Positions 1-8,850 are shown, counted from the first letter of the stretch. The stretch is 39,632 nt of DNA from Defluviitaleaceae bacterium (GCA_009784615.1 WRBJ01000015.1:1-39632), one strand, 5' to 3'. Translations and numbers: made by a program. The notes: generated by a model from the sequence alone, not told the origin.

Positions 1-20
1 CCTTTTTAACTTAGCAAAAT

Positions 21-55
21 AAAATATGCTAGATATACTTATACTAGCATATTTT
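21..55. repeat. Perfect 12-bp inverted repeat after rnr
   Basis: Arms AAAATATGCTAG (21-32) and CTAGCATATTTT (44-55) are exact reverse complements around an 11-nt spacer. It lies about 66 bp past the rnr stop, so it could be a weak terminator, although neither side has a clean run of T. It also overlaps the -10 of a leftward promoter candidate and shares its centre with the fab operon promoter, so an operator is equally possible. Confidence 0.6.
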
Positions 56-70
56 GTAATGTTTTGTCAA
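41..70 (-). promoter_or_regulatory. Candidate sigma-A promoter reading out of the left edge
   Basis: On the minus strand TTGACA (65-70) is followed after 18 nt by TAGTAT (41-46). It would drive a gene left of the window, downstream of rnr. The -10 matches the consensus at only 4 of 6 positions, so the call rests on the perfect -35 and the spacing. The inverted repeat at 21-55 covers the -10 region, as a repressor site might. Confidence 0.45.
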
Positions 71-121
71 GGATTTTTTTAAAAATTTTCTATTCAAGTT
101 TTTTTGTGGGTTTTGTATTAT

Positions 122-2035
122 TTATTTTTCATCAGATAATATGAAATCTATTCGGCGAAGGGCGCAATCAGCATCTTTTACGGTTATTGTTACTGTGTCG
201 CCTAATGTGTAAATGCGTCCTTGTTTGCGACCTGTAAATCGGTAATAATCCTCGTTATATTCATAAAAATCATCGGTTAAGGAGCCTATTGGTACGAAAC
301 CTTCGATGGTATTGTCAAGCTCTACAAAAAAGCCCGATGATGTGGTGTGCGATATTATGCCGTTAAAGGTTTCGCCTATTTTATCCATCATAAACTGTGT
401 TTTCTTTAGTTTTGCGACCTCGTTTGCACAATCATCTGCACGGCGTTCGTTTTCACTGCTATGGCGGCAGTATTCGGGTAAAGATTCTGCTAGATTGTCG
501 ATATAATCAACATCAATTTTGCCTGCGATATTATCGGAAATTATTTTGTGTATTAAAAGGTCAGGAAAGCGGCGTATTGGCGATGTGAAGTGACTGTAAA
601 ACTCGGTAGCAAGACCAAAATGCCCTAGGGCTTTGGGATAATATCGTGCTTGTTTTAGGCTACGAAGGACTAGCTTGCTTGCCGCCGCACCCTGTGGCAA
701 ATTTTGCACACGATTAATAAGGGTTTGCAGGTTTTTTGCGCTTGCGCCGCCTTTTTTAAGACTAATGCCCAATGTGCGTAACGATTGCATTAGCATATCA
801 ATCTTTTCTTTATCGGGTTCTTCGTGGACACGATATACAAAGGGTATGTCAAGCCAATGGTATTTTTCTGATACAACCTCGTTAGCACAAATCATAAATT
901 CTTCAATAATGCTGGTGGCAGAGTTGCGCTCCCTTCGCAAAATATCTACTACTTTGCCATCTGCATCTACTATAATTTTACATTCCGGAAATTCAAATTC
1001 CAGCGCACCTTTTGAAAGGCGTTTGTTGCGAAGTGCTGTAGCCAAAATCTCCATATCTGTAAAAACATCGGCAAAATCAGGGTAGCTTGCACAGTGTATT
1101 GAATCTTCATTATCCAAAATATCAGCGAGCGTGGTATATGTTACGGCGTGGTCACTGTGTATTACGCTTTTGACAATTTCGTGGTCGCTAACCTGCCCGT
1201 ATTTGTTTATGTCCATAATACAAGTAAGCGCAAGCCTGTCTACATTAGGGTTAAGCGAGCATATGCCATTGGACAGATTGGGCGGCAACATAGGTATAAC
1301 ACGGTCGGCTAAATATACGCTTGTTGCCCGTTTTGCGGTTTCTTTCCATAGCGGCGTGCCATATTGAACATAATGGCTAACGTCGGCAATGTGTACATAA
1401 AGGCGCAAAAGCCCGTTGTTAAGACGTTCTATAGATACAGCATCGTCAATATCTTTTGTATCTTCGCCGTCGATGGTAACAGTTAGAAGATTGCGTAAAT
1501 CTCTGCGACCTTCTATTTCGCTAGGCAAAACGCTATGCGGCAGGCTTTCGGCTTGTGATAATACATTTTTTGGAAATTCGTAAGGAATTTCATAATCCAC
1601 GACAATAGATAACACATCCATACCAATATCAAGCGGATTGCCCAAAATGCGCACAACACGCCCTTCGTGTGGTTTGCCATCATTAAATTTGTCGATTTTA
1701 ACCTGCACTTTTTGCCCGTCGCTTGCGTCTTGCATCAACTTCCAAGGCACAAAAACAGGCACGACAAGCCGCTTGTCGTCAGGAATAACAAGCCCACCGC
1801 CTTCGGCAGGGGTAAAAGTCCCTACAAAATGCGCCTTGTTACGCTGTACCACATTAATTATTTCGCCAATATCGTTCGGCTTATCTTGTTTAACAATTTG
1901 GCATATAACCTCGTCACCGTGCATTGCTGTATTAACGGCGTGTGCAGGTATATAAATATCAGGTGTGCCGCTTTGCAAAACAAAGCCAAAGCCCTTTTGT
2001 GTTGCTGAAAAAATTCCACGCAAAGTATTTTTCAT
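122..2035 (-). CDS. rnr: Ribonuclease R
   Basis: This is a processive 3'-5' exoribonuclease of the RNase II/RNB family, which degrades structured mRNA and helps clear tmRNA-tagged messages. The 637-residue protein opens with a cold-shock/OB region (residues 1-140). A long RNB catalytic domain follows, with the metal-binding aspartates in GEDTKDIDDAV near residue 190. A C-terminal S1 domain occupies about 555-637 (GIISHTTSSGFFVELDNTIEGFV). It is shorter than the usual 700-800 residues because the N-terminal helix-turn-helix region common in RNase R is absent. The start ATG at 2035 has a good AGGAG site upstream. It is the last visible gene of the fab operon and begins 18 bp after the end of the lipoprotein frame. 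No smpB or ssrA is present in the window. Confidence 0.93.
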   Translation of the reverse strand: MKNTLRGIFSATQKGFGFVLQSGTPDIYIPAHAVNTAMHGDEVICQIVKQDKPNDIGEIINVVQRNKAHFVGTFTPAEGGGLVIPDDKRLVVPVFVPWKLMQDASDGQKVQVKIDKFNDGKPHEGRVVRILGNPLDIGMDVLSIVVDYEIPYEFPKNVLSQAESLPHSVLPSEIEGRRDLRNLLTVTIDGEDTKDIDDAVSIERLNNGLLRLYVHIADVSHYVQYGTPLWKETAKRATSVYLADRVIPMLPPNLSNGICSLNPNVDRLALTCIMDINKYGQVSDHEIVKSVIHSDHAVTYTTLADILDNEDSIHCASYPDFADVFTDMEILATALRNKRLSKGALEFEFPECKIIVDADGKVVDILRRERNSATSIIEEFMICANEVVSEKYHWLDIPFVYRVHEEPDKEKIDMLMQSLRTLGISLKKGGASAKNLQTLINRVQNLPQGAAASKLVLRSLKQARYYPKALGHFGLATEFYSHFTSPIRRFPDLLIHKIISDNIAGKIDVDYIDNLAESLPEYCRHSSENERRADDCANEVAKLKKTQFMMDKIGETFNGIISHTTSSGFFVELDNTIEGFVPIGSLTDDFYEYNEDYYRFTGRKQGRIYTLGDTVTITVKDADCALRRIDFILSDEK

Positions 2036-2053
2036 ATTTCTCCTATAGTATAA

Positions 2054-2410
2054 TTACCAATATAAACGCAATATACCGTTGTAAGATAACCCTCTGATTG
2101 TGATTGTGTATTCGCCGCTTTTAGACACGCTAAAAGTTGTACTACTACCTCAAAGATTAAATTCACGAAAAACAATGGCTCCGTCATCGTCTGTAACGAT
2201 TATTTGGGAACTACCGCTGGTTCTGCCACATTCGACCCTAACCAAATCATTAGTGGATATGGTAAAAACCCCTTCAAAAGTATCGGAAAAATTGACGGCA
2301 TTAATTTCTATGCTTCTGTCGTCGTATGCAATTTGGGTGTCATTGCTACAAGCCCCAAAGACAAGCAAGACCGCCGCAACAATAATCGCAAACAATATTT
2401 TTCGCTTCAT
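2054..2410 (-). pseudogene. Small lipoprotein with in-frame TGA (paralogue of the upstream lipoprotein)
   Basis: The reading frame begins at ATG 2410, which has an AAAGGA site 8 nt upstream; an ATG at 2419 is also in frame but badly placed. A basic N-terminus, a hydrophobic stretch and the lipobox VFGAC near residue 20 predict a lipoprotein. At 2150-2152 the frame meets TGA after GAIVFREFNL. Beyond the TGA the same frame continues for 31 codons to TAA at 2054 and encodes SGEYTITIRG...GILRLYW. That matches the end of the neighbouring paralogue (AGEHTITIIG...GTLRLHW), and the full frame has nearly the same length. I therefore see one gene interrupted by a single stop codon. TGA is an ordinary stop here (plsC uses it), so decay, an assembly error or low-level readthrough are the options. 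Function is unknown. Confidence 0.75.
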
Positions 2411-2425
2411 TATTAACATCCTTTC

Positions 2426-2794
2426 TTACCAATGCAAGCGCAATGTGCCATTAAAAGAATTACCGATAATTGTTATGGTGTGCTCGCCAGCTTCTTGTAC
2501 AATAAAAGACATACGACTTCCCTGCGGGTTATTTGCAGAAAAAGTTATAATACCTGTGGAAATATTTGTAACAATAACCTCCACATTGCCACGACTGATT
2601 TCGCCTTCGACCCGAACAATATCGTTTGGGGTAAGCGTAAAAACTTCTTCAAAGGTTTCCAAAAAATTTGTTGCATTAATTTCTACACTTCTATCATCAT
2701 ATGTTATTTCTGCATCGTTATCATTGCTACAAGCAACAAAGATAAATATAGCTACCACGGCAATTATTGCAAATATTATTTTTCTTTTTATCAT
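2426..2794 (-). CDS. Small predicted lipoprotein of unknown function
   Basis: This 122-residue protein has a KRK N-terminus, a hydrophobic segment and a lipobox-like FVAC at about residue 22, followed by an acidic start to the mature chain (SNDNDAE). It should be exported and lipid-anchored on the outer face of the membrane. The mature part is rich in beta-forming residues and ends in GEHTITIIGNSFNGTLRLHW, which resembles a small extracellular beta-sandwich; this is inference. The ATG follows the accDA stop codon directly (TAG ATG), and its GGGAGG ribosome site lies inside the last accDA codons, so the two genes are translationally coupled. The next gene downstream is a clear paralogue. I do not recognise the family. 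Confidence 0.75.
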   Translation of the reverse strand: MIKRKIIFAIIAVVAIFIFVACSNDNDAEITYDDRSVEINATNFLETFEEVFTLTPNDIVRVEGEISRGNVEVIVTNISTGIITFSANNPQGSRMSFIVQEAGEHTITIIGNSFNGTLRLHW

Positions 2795-4480
2795 CTAATA
2801 CCTCCCAAACTTACGGTAACGCTCGTAACGCGCTTCTAGCATTTCGTCCGTTGGCAATGCCGCAATTTGTGCAAACTCTGCTAGAACAAGATTTTTAAGA
2901 TAATCAAGCGAATATGCAATGTCATTACAAAAACCATCTGCCACTTCGGGAATAATTCCTTCGATAATGCCAAGCTCTAAAAGGTCTGTTGGGCGCAGTT
3001 TCATCACAGCCGCCGCTTCTTTGGCGCGTTTGCCGTCCTTCCAAAGTATACTTGCAAAGCCTTCTGGTGATAAAATCGAGTACATCGAGTATTCAAACAT
3101 AAACACACGGTCAGACACAGCAAGAGCTAACGCTCCGCCAGAGCCGCCTTCGCCGACGATTACAGCTATAATCGGCACTTTAAAGCCGCTCATATAAAGG
3201 AGGTTTTGGGCGATTGCCTCTCCTTGACCACGTTCTTCTGCGCCTTGTGCAGGATACGCACCAGATGTATTGACAAGTGTAAGGATGGGACGACCGAATT
3301 TTTCGGCTTGCTTCATAAGGCGCAAAGCCTTACGGTAACCTTCAGGATGAGGTTGCCCGAAGTTGCATAGCAAATTTTCGTCGATATTACGCCCTTTTTG
3401 TGTGGCAATAATTGTAACGGGCAAGCCATCCAAAAAACCTATGCCGCCGACGATTGCGCCATCGTCCCTAAAATTGCGGTCGCCGTGAAATTCTAAAAAA
3501 TCCGTCGTTAAATAATTGATAACATCACGACCTGTAGGGCGGTTTACTTTGCGGGAGATTTCTACCGCTTTAAAAGGCTCTAAGTCAGCTTTTCCTTTAT
3601 AATAATCCACATTTTGCGATGGTGCATCTGATAAGAACAATTCTGTGGAATGTAGTTTTAATATTGTTCCCAAAGTTTCACGCAACCTATCACGTGGGAC
3701 TATTTTGTCTATAAAACCGTGGTCTTGCACAAATTCTGCCGATTGAAAATCTTCAGGCAGGCGTTGTTTTATGGTCTGCTCTATAACACGGCGACCCGCA
3801 AAACCAACCAATGCGCCAGGCTCTGCCAAAATAATATCGCCAAGCATAGCGTAAGATGCTGTAACACCGCCTGTTGTTGGGTCGGTTAGCACCGTTATAT
3901 ACAATAAGCCTGCGTCAGAATGACGCTTGACGGCAGCAGAAACCTTTGCCATCTGCATTAGCGATACAATGCCTTCTTGCATACGTGCACCGCCGGACGC
4001 TGTAAAAACAACCATTGGTAAACGGTTTTTTGTGGCATACTCAAAACCTTGTGTTATTTTTTCGCCAACAACAGAACCCATAGAACCCATTATAAAACGA
4101 TTGTCCATAGCACAAATATATGTATCAATACCATTAATTTTAGCACTGACAGTAACAACCGCCTCTTTAACATTTAAGGTTTCGCCTAATTTAGCAATTT
4201 TTTCCTCATACTTCGGAAATCCAATAGGGTTTTGCGGAGTAAGGTCGCAATTAAACTCTGTAACACTGCCTTCATCCGCCACAATACTAATATATTGCGG
4301 TGCAGAAATGCGTTGATGTGCGCCGCAAAGCGGGCAAATTTTATGTGTGCCCAATTGTTTACCATATACAACCTTTTTACATTTTGTGCACTTTTCCCAC
4401 ATTCCATCAGGAACCTGCGGTCCGTCGCCTCTTGTGCTTTTTGGAAGCGTTACATATTTTTTGCGACTGAAAATATTCAT
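2795..4480 (-). CDS. accDA: Fused acetyl-CoA carboxylase carboxyltransferase, beta-alpha (AccD-AccA)
   Basis: It transfers CO2 from carboxybiotin to acetyl-CoA to give malonyl-CoA, the committed step of fatty acid synthesis. Residues 1 to about 285 are the beta subunit, with a four-cysteine zinc ribbon at C31, C34, C49 and C52 and the crotonase-like fold (ASGGARMQEG). Residues from about 290 to 561 are the alpha subunit (NRPTGRDVINYL, FLEFHGDRNF, TSGAYPAQGAEERGQGEAIA, GEGGSGGALA). In most bacteria these are separate proteins of about 290 and 320 residues. Here one uninterrupted frame of 561 residues covers both, which fixes the stoichiometry at 1:1. GGAGGG lies upstream of the ATG. The gene completes the accB-fabZ-accC series of the operon. 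Confidence 0.95.
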   Translation of the reverse strand: MNIFSRKKYVTLPKSTRGDGPQVPDGMWEKCTKCKKVVYGKQLGTHKICPLCGAHQRISAPQYISIVADEGSVTEFNCDLTPQNPIGFPKYEEKIAKLGETLNVKEAVVTVSAKINGIDTYICAMDNRFIMGSMGSVVGEKITQGFEYATKNRLPMVVFTASGGARMQEGIVSLMQMAKVSAAVKRHSDAGLLYITVLTDPTTGGVTASYAMLGDIILAEPGALVGFAGRRVIEQTIKQRLPEDFQSAEFVQDHGFIDKIVPRDRLRETLGTILKLHSTELFLSDAPSQNVDYYKGKADLEPFKAVEISRKVNRPTGRDVINYLTTDFLEFHGDRNFRDDGAIVGGIGFLDGLPVTIIATQKGRNIDENLLCNFGQPHPEGYRKALRLMKQAEKFGRPILTLVNTSGAYPAQGAEERGQGEAIAQNLLYMSGFKVPIIAVIVGEGGSGGALALAVSDRVFMFEYSMYSILSPEGFASILWKDGKRAKEAAAVMKLRPTDLLELGIIEGIIPEVADGFCNDIAYSLDYLKNLVLAEFAQIAALPTDEMLEARYERYRKFGRY

Positions 4481-4511
4481 CTCGTAAGTCCCTCCTTGTC
4501 AACGTAGCGAA

Positions 4512-4572
4512 AACGTGCGGCTTCACGCACGTTGTAGCACAGCGGTTTTTTCGCCCGATTTTGGCGAAAAAA
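4512..4572. other. Two adjacent hairpins between accC and accDA
   Basis: An 8-bp perfect stem (4512-4519 with 4526-4533, loop of 6) lies beside a 10-bp perfect stem (4546-4555 with 4563-4572, loop of 7). In the leftward transcript they sit just ahead of the accDA ribosome site. Neither is followed by a U-tract in that direction, so they look more like an mRNA processing or stability element than a full terminator. This is the largest gap inside the fab operon. Confidence 0.6.
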
Positions 4573-4586
4573 GATTTTATTTTTAT

Positions 4587-5915
4587 CTAAATTAAGCCTA
4601 ACAGTTTTTCAAGAGTTTTTGTGTGATATGTGCCATTTAAAAAATCTTCATTTTCTAAAATAATACCGTGTGTGTCAATATTAGTAATAATACCGTCAAT
4701 AACGAGTTCGTCCAAGGCACGTTTCATTTTAGCAATAGCTTCTTCGCGGTTTTTGCCGTGGCTAATAACCTTTGCAACCATACTGTCATAATACGGCGGC
4801 ATTACATAGCCTGCATAAATGCCAGAATCTACACGTATACCAAGACCGCCAGCAGGCAAAAACATATAGTTTATCAAGCCTGTTGTGGATGCATTAATGC
4901 GACATTCTATAGCGTGTCCGCTAAAGGTAATTTCTTCTTGCGTTTTAGATAATTTATTGCCCGCCGCAACAGAAATTTGCTCTTTAACAAGGTCAAATCC
5001 TGTAACCATCTCGGTTATCGGATGTTCTACCTGTATTCTTGTATTCATTTCCATAAAATAGAAATCTTTGCCGTTGGCATCCAACAAAAATTCCAACGTG
5101 CCAGCATTTTTGTAGTCCACTGCCTTTGCCGCTTTAATTGCCGCTTCGCCAAAAGCCTTGCGCAATTCTTGCGATAGTGCTACCGATGGGGCTTCTTCAA
5201 CCACTTTTTGATTGCGGATTTGCATAGAGCATTCACGCTCACCAAGATGGATAATATTGCCATATTCGTCACCGATAACCTGCACTTCTATATGTCTTGC
5301 GCCGATAATTGCCTTTTCCATATAAATATCATCATCAGAAAAAGCCCGCAAAGCCTCGCTTTTAGCCGCATCATAGTTTTTGCGCAGCTCATCGTCATTT
5401 GCGCAAAGACGTATGCCTTTACCGCCTCCGCCAGCACTCGCCTTTAACAAAACGGGATAACCTACTTCATTAGCAAATTTTAATGCGTCCTCGGCAGTGT
5501 CTACTGTGCCGTCTGTGCCAGGTATAACAGGCACACCAGCCGCTTTCATCACATCACGAGCATTGGCTTTGTTACCCATAGCGTCAATTGCGGCAGAGCC
5601 GGGACCAATAAATTTGATATTACAATCCTCGCACATCTGCGCAAAAGTAGTATTTTCTGATAAAAATCCGAATCCAGGGTGAATAGCTTCCGCCTTTGTT
5701 AAGACCGCCGCTGAAATAATGTTTTGCATATTAAGATAGCTTTCGGAAGAAGGAGATTCCCCAACGCAAACGGCTTGGTCGGCCATTTGTACGTGCAATG
5801 CGTCCTTGTCTGCCTTAGAATATATAGCCACCGTAGAAATGCCCATTTCTTTTGCGGCACGGATAACACGCACGGCAATTTCACCACGGTTTGCAATTAA
5901 AATTTTATTAAACAT
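4587..5915 (-). CDS. accC: Biotin carboxylase subunit of acetyl-CoA carboxylase
   Basis: It carboxylates the biotin of AccB using ATP and bicarbonate. The 442-residue chain has the normal length and layout: the N-terminal domain starts MFNKILIANRGEIAVRVIRAA, the ATP-grasp domain carries the glycine-rich loop ASAGGGGKGIRL near residue 160, the active-site stretch MEMNTRIQVEHPITEMVTG lies near residue 290, and a C-terminal biotin carboxylase domain ends the chain. It lies 16 bp downstream of fabZ. AccB, AccC and the AccDA fusion are all encoded here, so the carboxylase is complete in this operon. Confidence 0.96.
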   Translation of the reverse strand: MFNKILIANRGEIAVRVIRAAKEMGISTVAIYSKADKDALHVQMADQAVCVGESPSSESYLNMQNIISAAVLTKAEAIHPGFGFLSENTTFAQMCEDCNIKFIGPGSAAIDAMGNKANARDVMKAAGVPVIPGTDGTVDTAEDALKFANEVGYPVLLKASAGGGGKGIRLCANDDELRKNYDAAKSEALRAFSDDDIYMEKAIIGARHIEVQVIGDEYGNIIHLGERECSMQIRNQKVVEEAPSVALSQELRKAFGEAAIKAAKAVDYKNAGTLEFLLDANGKDFYFMEMNTRIQVEHPITEMVTGFDLVKEQISVAAGNKLSKTQEEITFSGHAIECRINASTTGLINYMFLPAGGLGIRVDSGIYAGYVMPPYYDSMVAKVISHGKNREEAIAKMKRALDELVIDGIITNIDTHGIILENEDFLNGTYHTKTLEKLLGLI

Positions 5916-5931
5916 CTTGACCCTCCTAATG

Positions 5932-6357
5932 CTATTGCCCTACAAAAAACGTCAAATCCGCTTCTGCGGCTTTTTCATCGCCAACATAAGCAATGCCTTT
6001 TCCTTGCCCTGCTATTTTTTTAAGTTTAGTAAATTCTACCTCTAGTCGCAAAGTATCTCCCGGCACAACCTTGCGGCGGAATTTAACATTATCAATTGCG
6101 CCAAAATATGCAATTTTGCCCTTATAATCGTCCATTGATAATAAAGCCACTGCCCCAGCCTGCGCCAATGCTTCGACGATTAAAACGCCGGGCATAACGG
6201 GTTCTTGCGGAAAATGCCCTACAAAAAACGGCTCGTTCATTGTAACATTTTTAATTGCCACAACTTTTTTGCCTTCTTCAATCTCAAGCACTTTATCAAT
6301 CAACAAAAAAGGCGGACGATGCGGTATTATTTCCATAATTTGGTTAATATCAAGCAT
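5932..6357 (-). CDS. fabZ: 3-hydroxyacyl-ACP dehydratase
   Basis: It removes water from 3-hydroxyacyl-ACP to form trans-2-enoyl-ACP. This is a 141-residue hot-dog fold protein with the family signatures [11 protein letters not shown] and [20 protein letters not shown]. The catalytic pair is His48 and Glu62. The length is typical. It starts one base after the accB stop codon. No second dehydratase/isomerase such as FabA is visible, so how unsaturated chains are made, if they are, cannot be told from this window. Confidence 0.96.
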   Translation of the reverse strand: MLDINQIMEIIPHRPPFLLIDKVLEIEEGKKVVAIKNVTMNEPFFVGHFPQEPVMPGVLIVEALAQAGAVALLSMDDYKGKIAYFGAIDNVKFRRKVVPGDTLRLEVEFTKLKKIAGQGKGIAYVGDEKAAEADLTFFVGQ

Positions 6358-6358
6358 A

Positions 6359-6865
6359 TTAAACCTCTATTCTAAACAGCGGTTGCAAGGCTTCGACCAT
6401 ATCGCCATTTTCCACCATAACTTGTGCAACAGTGCCGTCAACATCTGAGGTAATTTCGTTCATTATCTTCATTGCTTCTAAAATGCAAAGTACATCGCCT
6501 TTTTTAACAGCCTTGCCAACAGGGGCAAGTGCCGGACTGTCAGGATTTGGCGAAGCGTAGAAAGTGCCTACGATAGGGCTTGTGATGATATGGCCGCTTA
6601 TACGGTTAGTAGTTTCGTCTGGGTCGGCAAATTTAATTTTGGGTTTTGCAGGCGCAGACGTTTCGTCAGCTTCTGCCGCCTGTGTGGCTTGCGGTGCAAA
6701 TTGCACAGGAGCTGTTGCCATAGGTGCATAGCTCATTGGCGGATAATACCCGTCATTTGCATTTTTGCTTGCAGAAACGTGTACATTGCCCATACCAACG
6801 CTTGCTGATGTAAAGCTCGAATTTTCTATATATTCCAACAGTTCCCTAATTTGTACGTATGTCAT
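6359..6865 (-). CDS. accB: Biotin carboxyl carrier protein of acetyl-CoA carboxylase
   Basis: This is the small carrier that is biotinylated and shuttles CO2 from AccC to the carboxyltransferase. The 168 residues comprise an N-terminal segment, an Ala/Pro-rich flexible linker (about 41-80) and a C-terminal biotinyl domain. The biotin acceptor is Lys133 in the canonical EAMKIMNE motif, and the thumb region [12 protein letters not shown] is also present. The start is three bases after the fabF stop. Its GGGAGGAAT ribosome site overlaps the end of fabF, consistent with coupled translation. Confidence 0.95.
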   Translation of the reverse strand: MTYVQIRELLEYIENSSFTSASVGMGNVHVSASKNANDGYYPPMSYAPMATAPVQFAPQATQAAEADETSAPAKPKIKFADPDETTNRISGHIITSPIVGTFYASPNPDSPALAPVGKAVKKGDVLCILEAMKIMNEITSDVDGTVAQVMVENGDMVEALQPLFRIEV

Positions 6866-6868
6866 AAT

Positions 6869-8107
6869 CTATTCCTCCCATTTCTTAATAACTATTGCGG
6901 CATTATGCCCGCCAAAGCCGAAATTATTTGATAATGCGTATTTTATATCAGCGTCCACCGCCGCATTTGGTATATAATTTAAATCACAATCGGGGTCAGG
7001 GTTTTGATAGCCCATTGTAGGCGGCGCAAAACCGCCGTTAATACCAATGATGGTCGCAATAGCTTCTACACCGCCAGCCGCACCAAGCAGATGCCCAACT
7101 TGCGATTTTGTGGAAGATATTAATAAATTTTTTGCCACGTCACCAAAAGTCTTTTTAATAGCGGCAGATTCTGCCGCATCATTAAGCGGCGTAGATGTGC
7201 CGTGGGCATTAATATAATCCACATCAGACGGCGCAATGCCCGCTTCTTTCAATGCTAAAGCCATACATTTTGCCGCTCCTGCGCCATCCGGGCAAGGTGC
7301 CGTCATATGATGTGCATCACAATTTGCACCATAGCCCACAATTTCTGCAAAAATATTTGCACCACGCTCTAGGGCGTGTTCTAATTTTTCTATAACCAAA
7401 ATCCCTGCGCCTTCACCGATAACAAAGCCGTTACGGTCTTTGTCAAAAGGAATAGAGCCACGTTTGGGGTCGGATGATTGGGACAACGCCGTCAACGCAT
7501 TAAAACCCGCAACAGCCGTGCGGTTAATGCTTGCTTCTGTTCCGCCTGCCAGCATAATGTCTGCATAGCCGTGTTTGATAGCCCTAAAAGCCTCGCCTAT
7601 AGAATGTGTAGCACCTGCACAAGCCGTTACAACGCTGGTGCAAATACCCTGCGCACTAAAGCGTAACGCTACATTACCCGCCGCCATATTAGCTATCATT
7701 ATAGGGATAAAAAGCGGCGCAATACGCATAGAATCTTCTTTTGAATGTAGTCTTAAAACCTCTGTTTCAAAGGTTTCGATACCACCAACGCCAGAACTGA
7801 TAATAACGCCAAAACGGTCGTGGTCGATTTTTTCCAAATCAAGCCCACTGCTTGTTACGGCTTGCTCGGCAGCAACCAAGGCGTATTGCGAAAACAAATC
7901 CAAACGCTTTACATCTTTTTTTGCAATCGTGGGTTCTGGGTTAAAATCCTTTACTTCCGCCGCCAAATGTATTGGCGAACTTGGCACATTAACCTTTGTA
8001 ATTGGCGCAATGCCGACATCGCCACGTTTTAATGCCGCCCCAAAACTTGCCACATCATTGCCTATAGGAGAAATCACTCCCATACCTGTTACAACTACTC
8101 TGTTCAC
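6869..8107 (-). CDS. fabF: 3-oxoacyl-ACP synthase II
   Basis: This condensing enzyme carries out the elongation rounds, joining acyl-ACP with malonyl-ACP. The 412 residues carry the full Cys-His-His triad: Cys163 in TACAGATHS, His302 in NAHGTSTPLND and His339 in SQVGHLLGAAGG. The N-terminus MNRVVVTGMGVISPIGN is characteristic of the family. The gene follows fabG by about 20 bp with a GGAGGGAAAG ribosome site. It is the only KAS I/II-type synthase seen here. Confidence 0.97.
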   Translation of the reverse strand: MNRVVVTGMGVISPIGNDVASFGAALKRGDVGIAPITKVNVPSSPIHLAAEVKDFNPEPTIAKKDVKRLDLFSQYALVAAEQAVTSSGLDLEKIDHDRFGVIISSGVGGIETFETEVLRLHSKEDSMRIAPLFIPIMIANMAAGNVALRFSAQGICTSVVTACAGATHSIGEAFRAIKHGYADIMLAGGTEASINRTAVAGFNALTALSQSSDPKRGSIPFDKDRNGFVIGEGAGILVIEKLEHALERGANIFAEIVGYGANCDAHHMTAPCPDGAGAAKCMALALKEAGIAPSDVDYINAHGTSTPLNDAAESAAIKKTFGDVAKNLLISSTKSQVGHLLGAAGGVEAIATIIGINGGFAPPTMGYQNPDPDCDLNYIPNAAVDADIKYALSNNFGFGGHNAAIVIKKWEE

Positions 8108-8128
8108 GAGCTTTCCCTCCTTCTTAAA

Positions 8129-8848
8129 CTAAATCATACCGCCATCTATAGTTACACATTGGGCGGTCATATATGAACAATTTGCTACAAAATATACTAA
8201 ATCAGCCACTTCTTCAGGTTTGCCATAGCGGCGCAATGCAATGCTGTCAAGCAATTTTGCCTTTACAGCTTCTGGCAAAACATCCGTCATATCGGTTTCG
8301 ATAAAACCGGGTGCTACAGCATTTACAGTAATGCCTCGGCTACCAAGTTCACGAGCTACGGTTTTTGTCATAGCAATAATACCAGCCTTTGCGGCGGAAT
8401 AATTCGCTTGCCCCGCATTGCCTATAATACCTGCAACACTAGCGATATTAACAATAGCACCGCCCTTTTGCTTTAGCATTATGTTGGAAGTATGGCGGAT
8501 TGTGTTAAACGTACCTTTAAGGTTTGCGTCAATAACTGCGTCAAAATCGGCTTCTTTCATCTTTAAAATAAGCCCGTCACGAGTAATACCTGCGTTATTG
8601 ATAAGATAATCAATACGTCCAAATTTTTCCATAGCGGCGTTTATAAGGCTTTGCGCTTGTTCAAAGTCGCTTACATCCGCTTTAACCGCTAGGGCTTGCA
8701 CGCCCATTTTTTCAATCTGCGCAACCAATTGTGCAGGGTCGCTTGATAGATAGTTTATTACCACATTAACGCCGTTTTCAGCAAACTTTAAGGCAATTGC
8801 ACGCCCAATACCTTTTGCACCGCCTGTTATAATTGCTACTTTTTGCAT
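8129..8848 (-). CDS. fabG: 3-oxoacyl-ACP reductase
   Basis: This NADPH-dependent ketoreductase of the short-chain dehydrogenase family reduces 3-ketoacyl-ACP. The 239 residues show the cofactor loop GGAKGIG (9-15), NNAG near 84-87, and the catalytic residues Ser137, Tyr150 and Lys154 (YSAAK). The C-terminus YMTAQCVTIDGGMI is typical. It begins two bases after the fabD stop, with a GGAGGTGA ribosome site inside the end of fabD. Confidence 0.96.
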   Translation of the reverse strand: MQKVAIITGGAKGIGRAIALKFAENGVNVVINYLSSDPAQLVAQIEKMGVQALAVKADVSDFEQAQSLINAAMEKFGRIDYLINNAGITRDGLILKMKEADFDAVIDANLKGTFNTIRHTSNIMLKQKGGAIVNIASVAGIIGNAGQANYSAAKAGIIAMTKTVARELGSRGITVNAVAPGFIETDMTDVLPEAVKAKLLDSIALRRYGKPEEVADLVYFVANCSYMTAQCVTIDGGMI

Positions 8849-8850
8849 TG

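Noticed and set aside
675-1085. Plus-strand open frames across the leftward genes
   Set aside because: They lie opposite well-supported genes, lack ribosome sites and have shadow-like composition.
2054-2410. Alternative genetic code with TGA read as an amino acid
   Set aside because: TGA ends plsC and other frames in the window, and the rest of the genes have no internal TGA.
2795-4480. accDA fusion as a novel enzyme
   Set aside because: Fused carboxyltransferase subunits are known in several bacterial groups, so I annotate it but do not count it as new.
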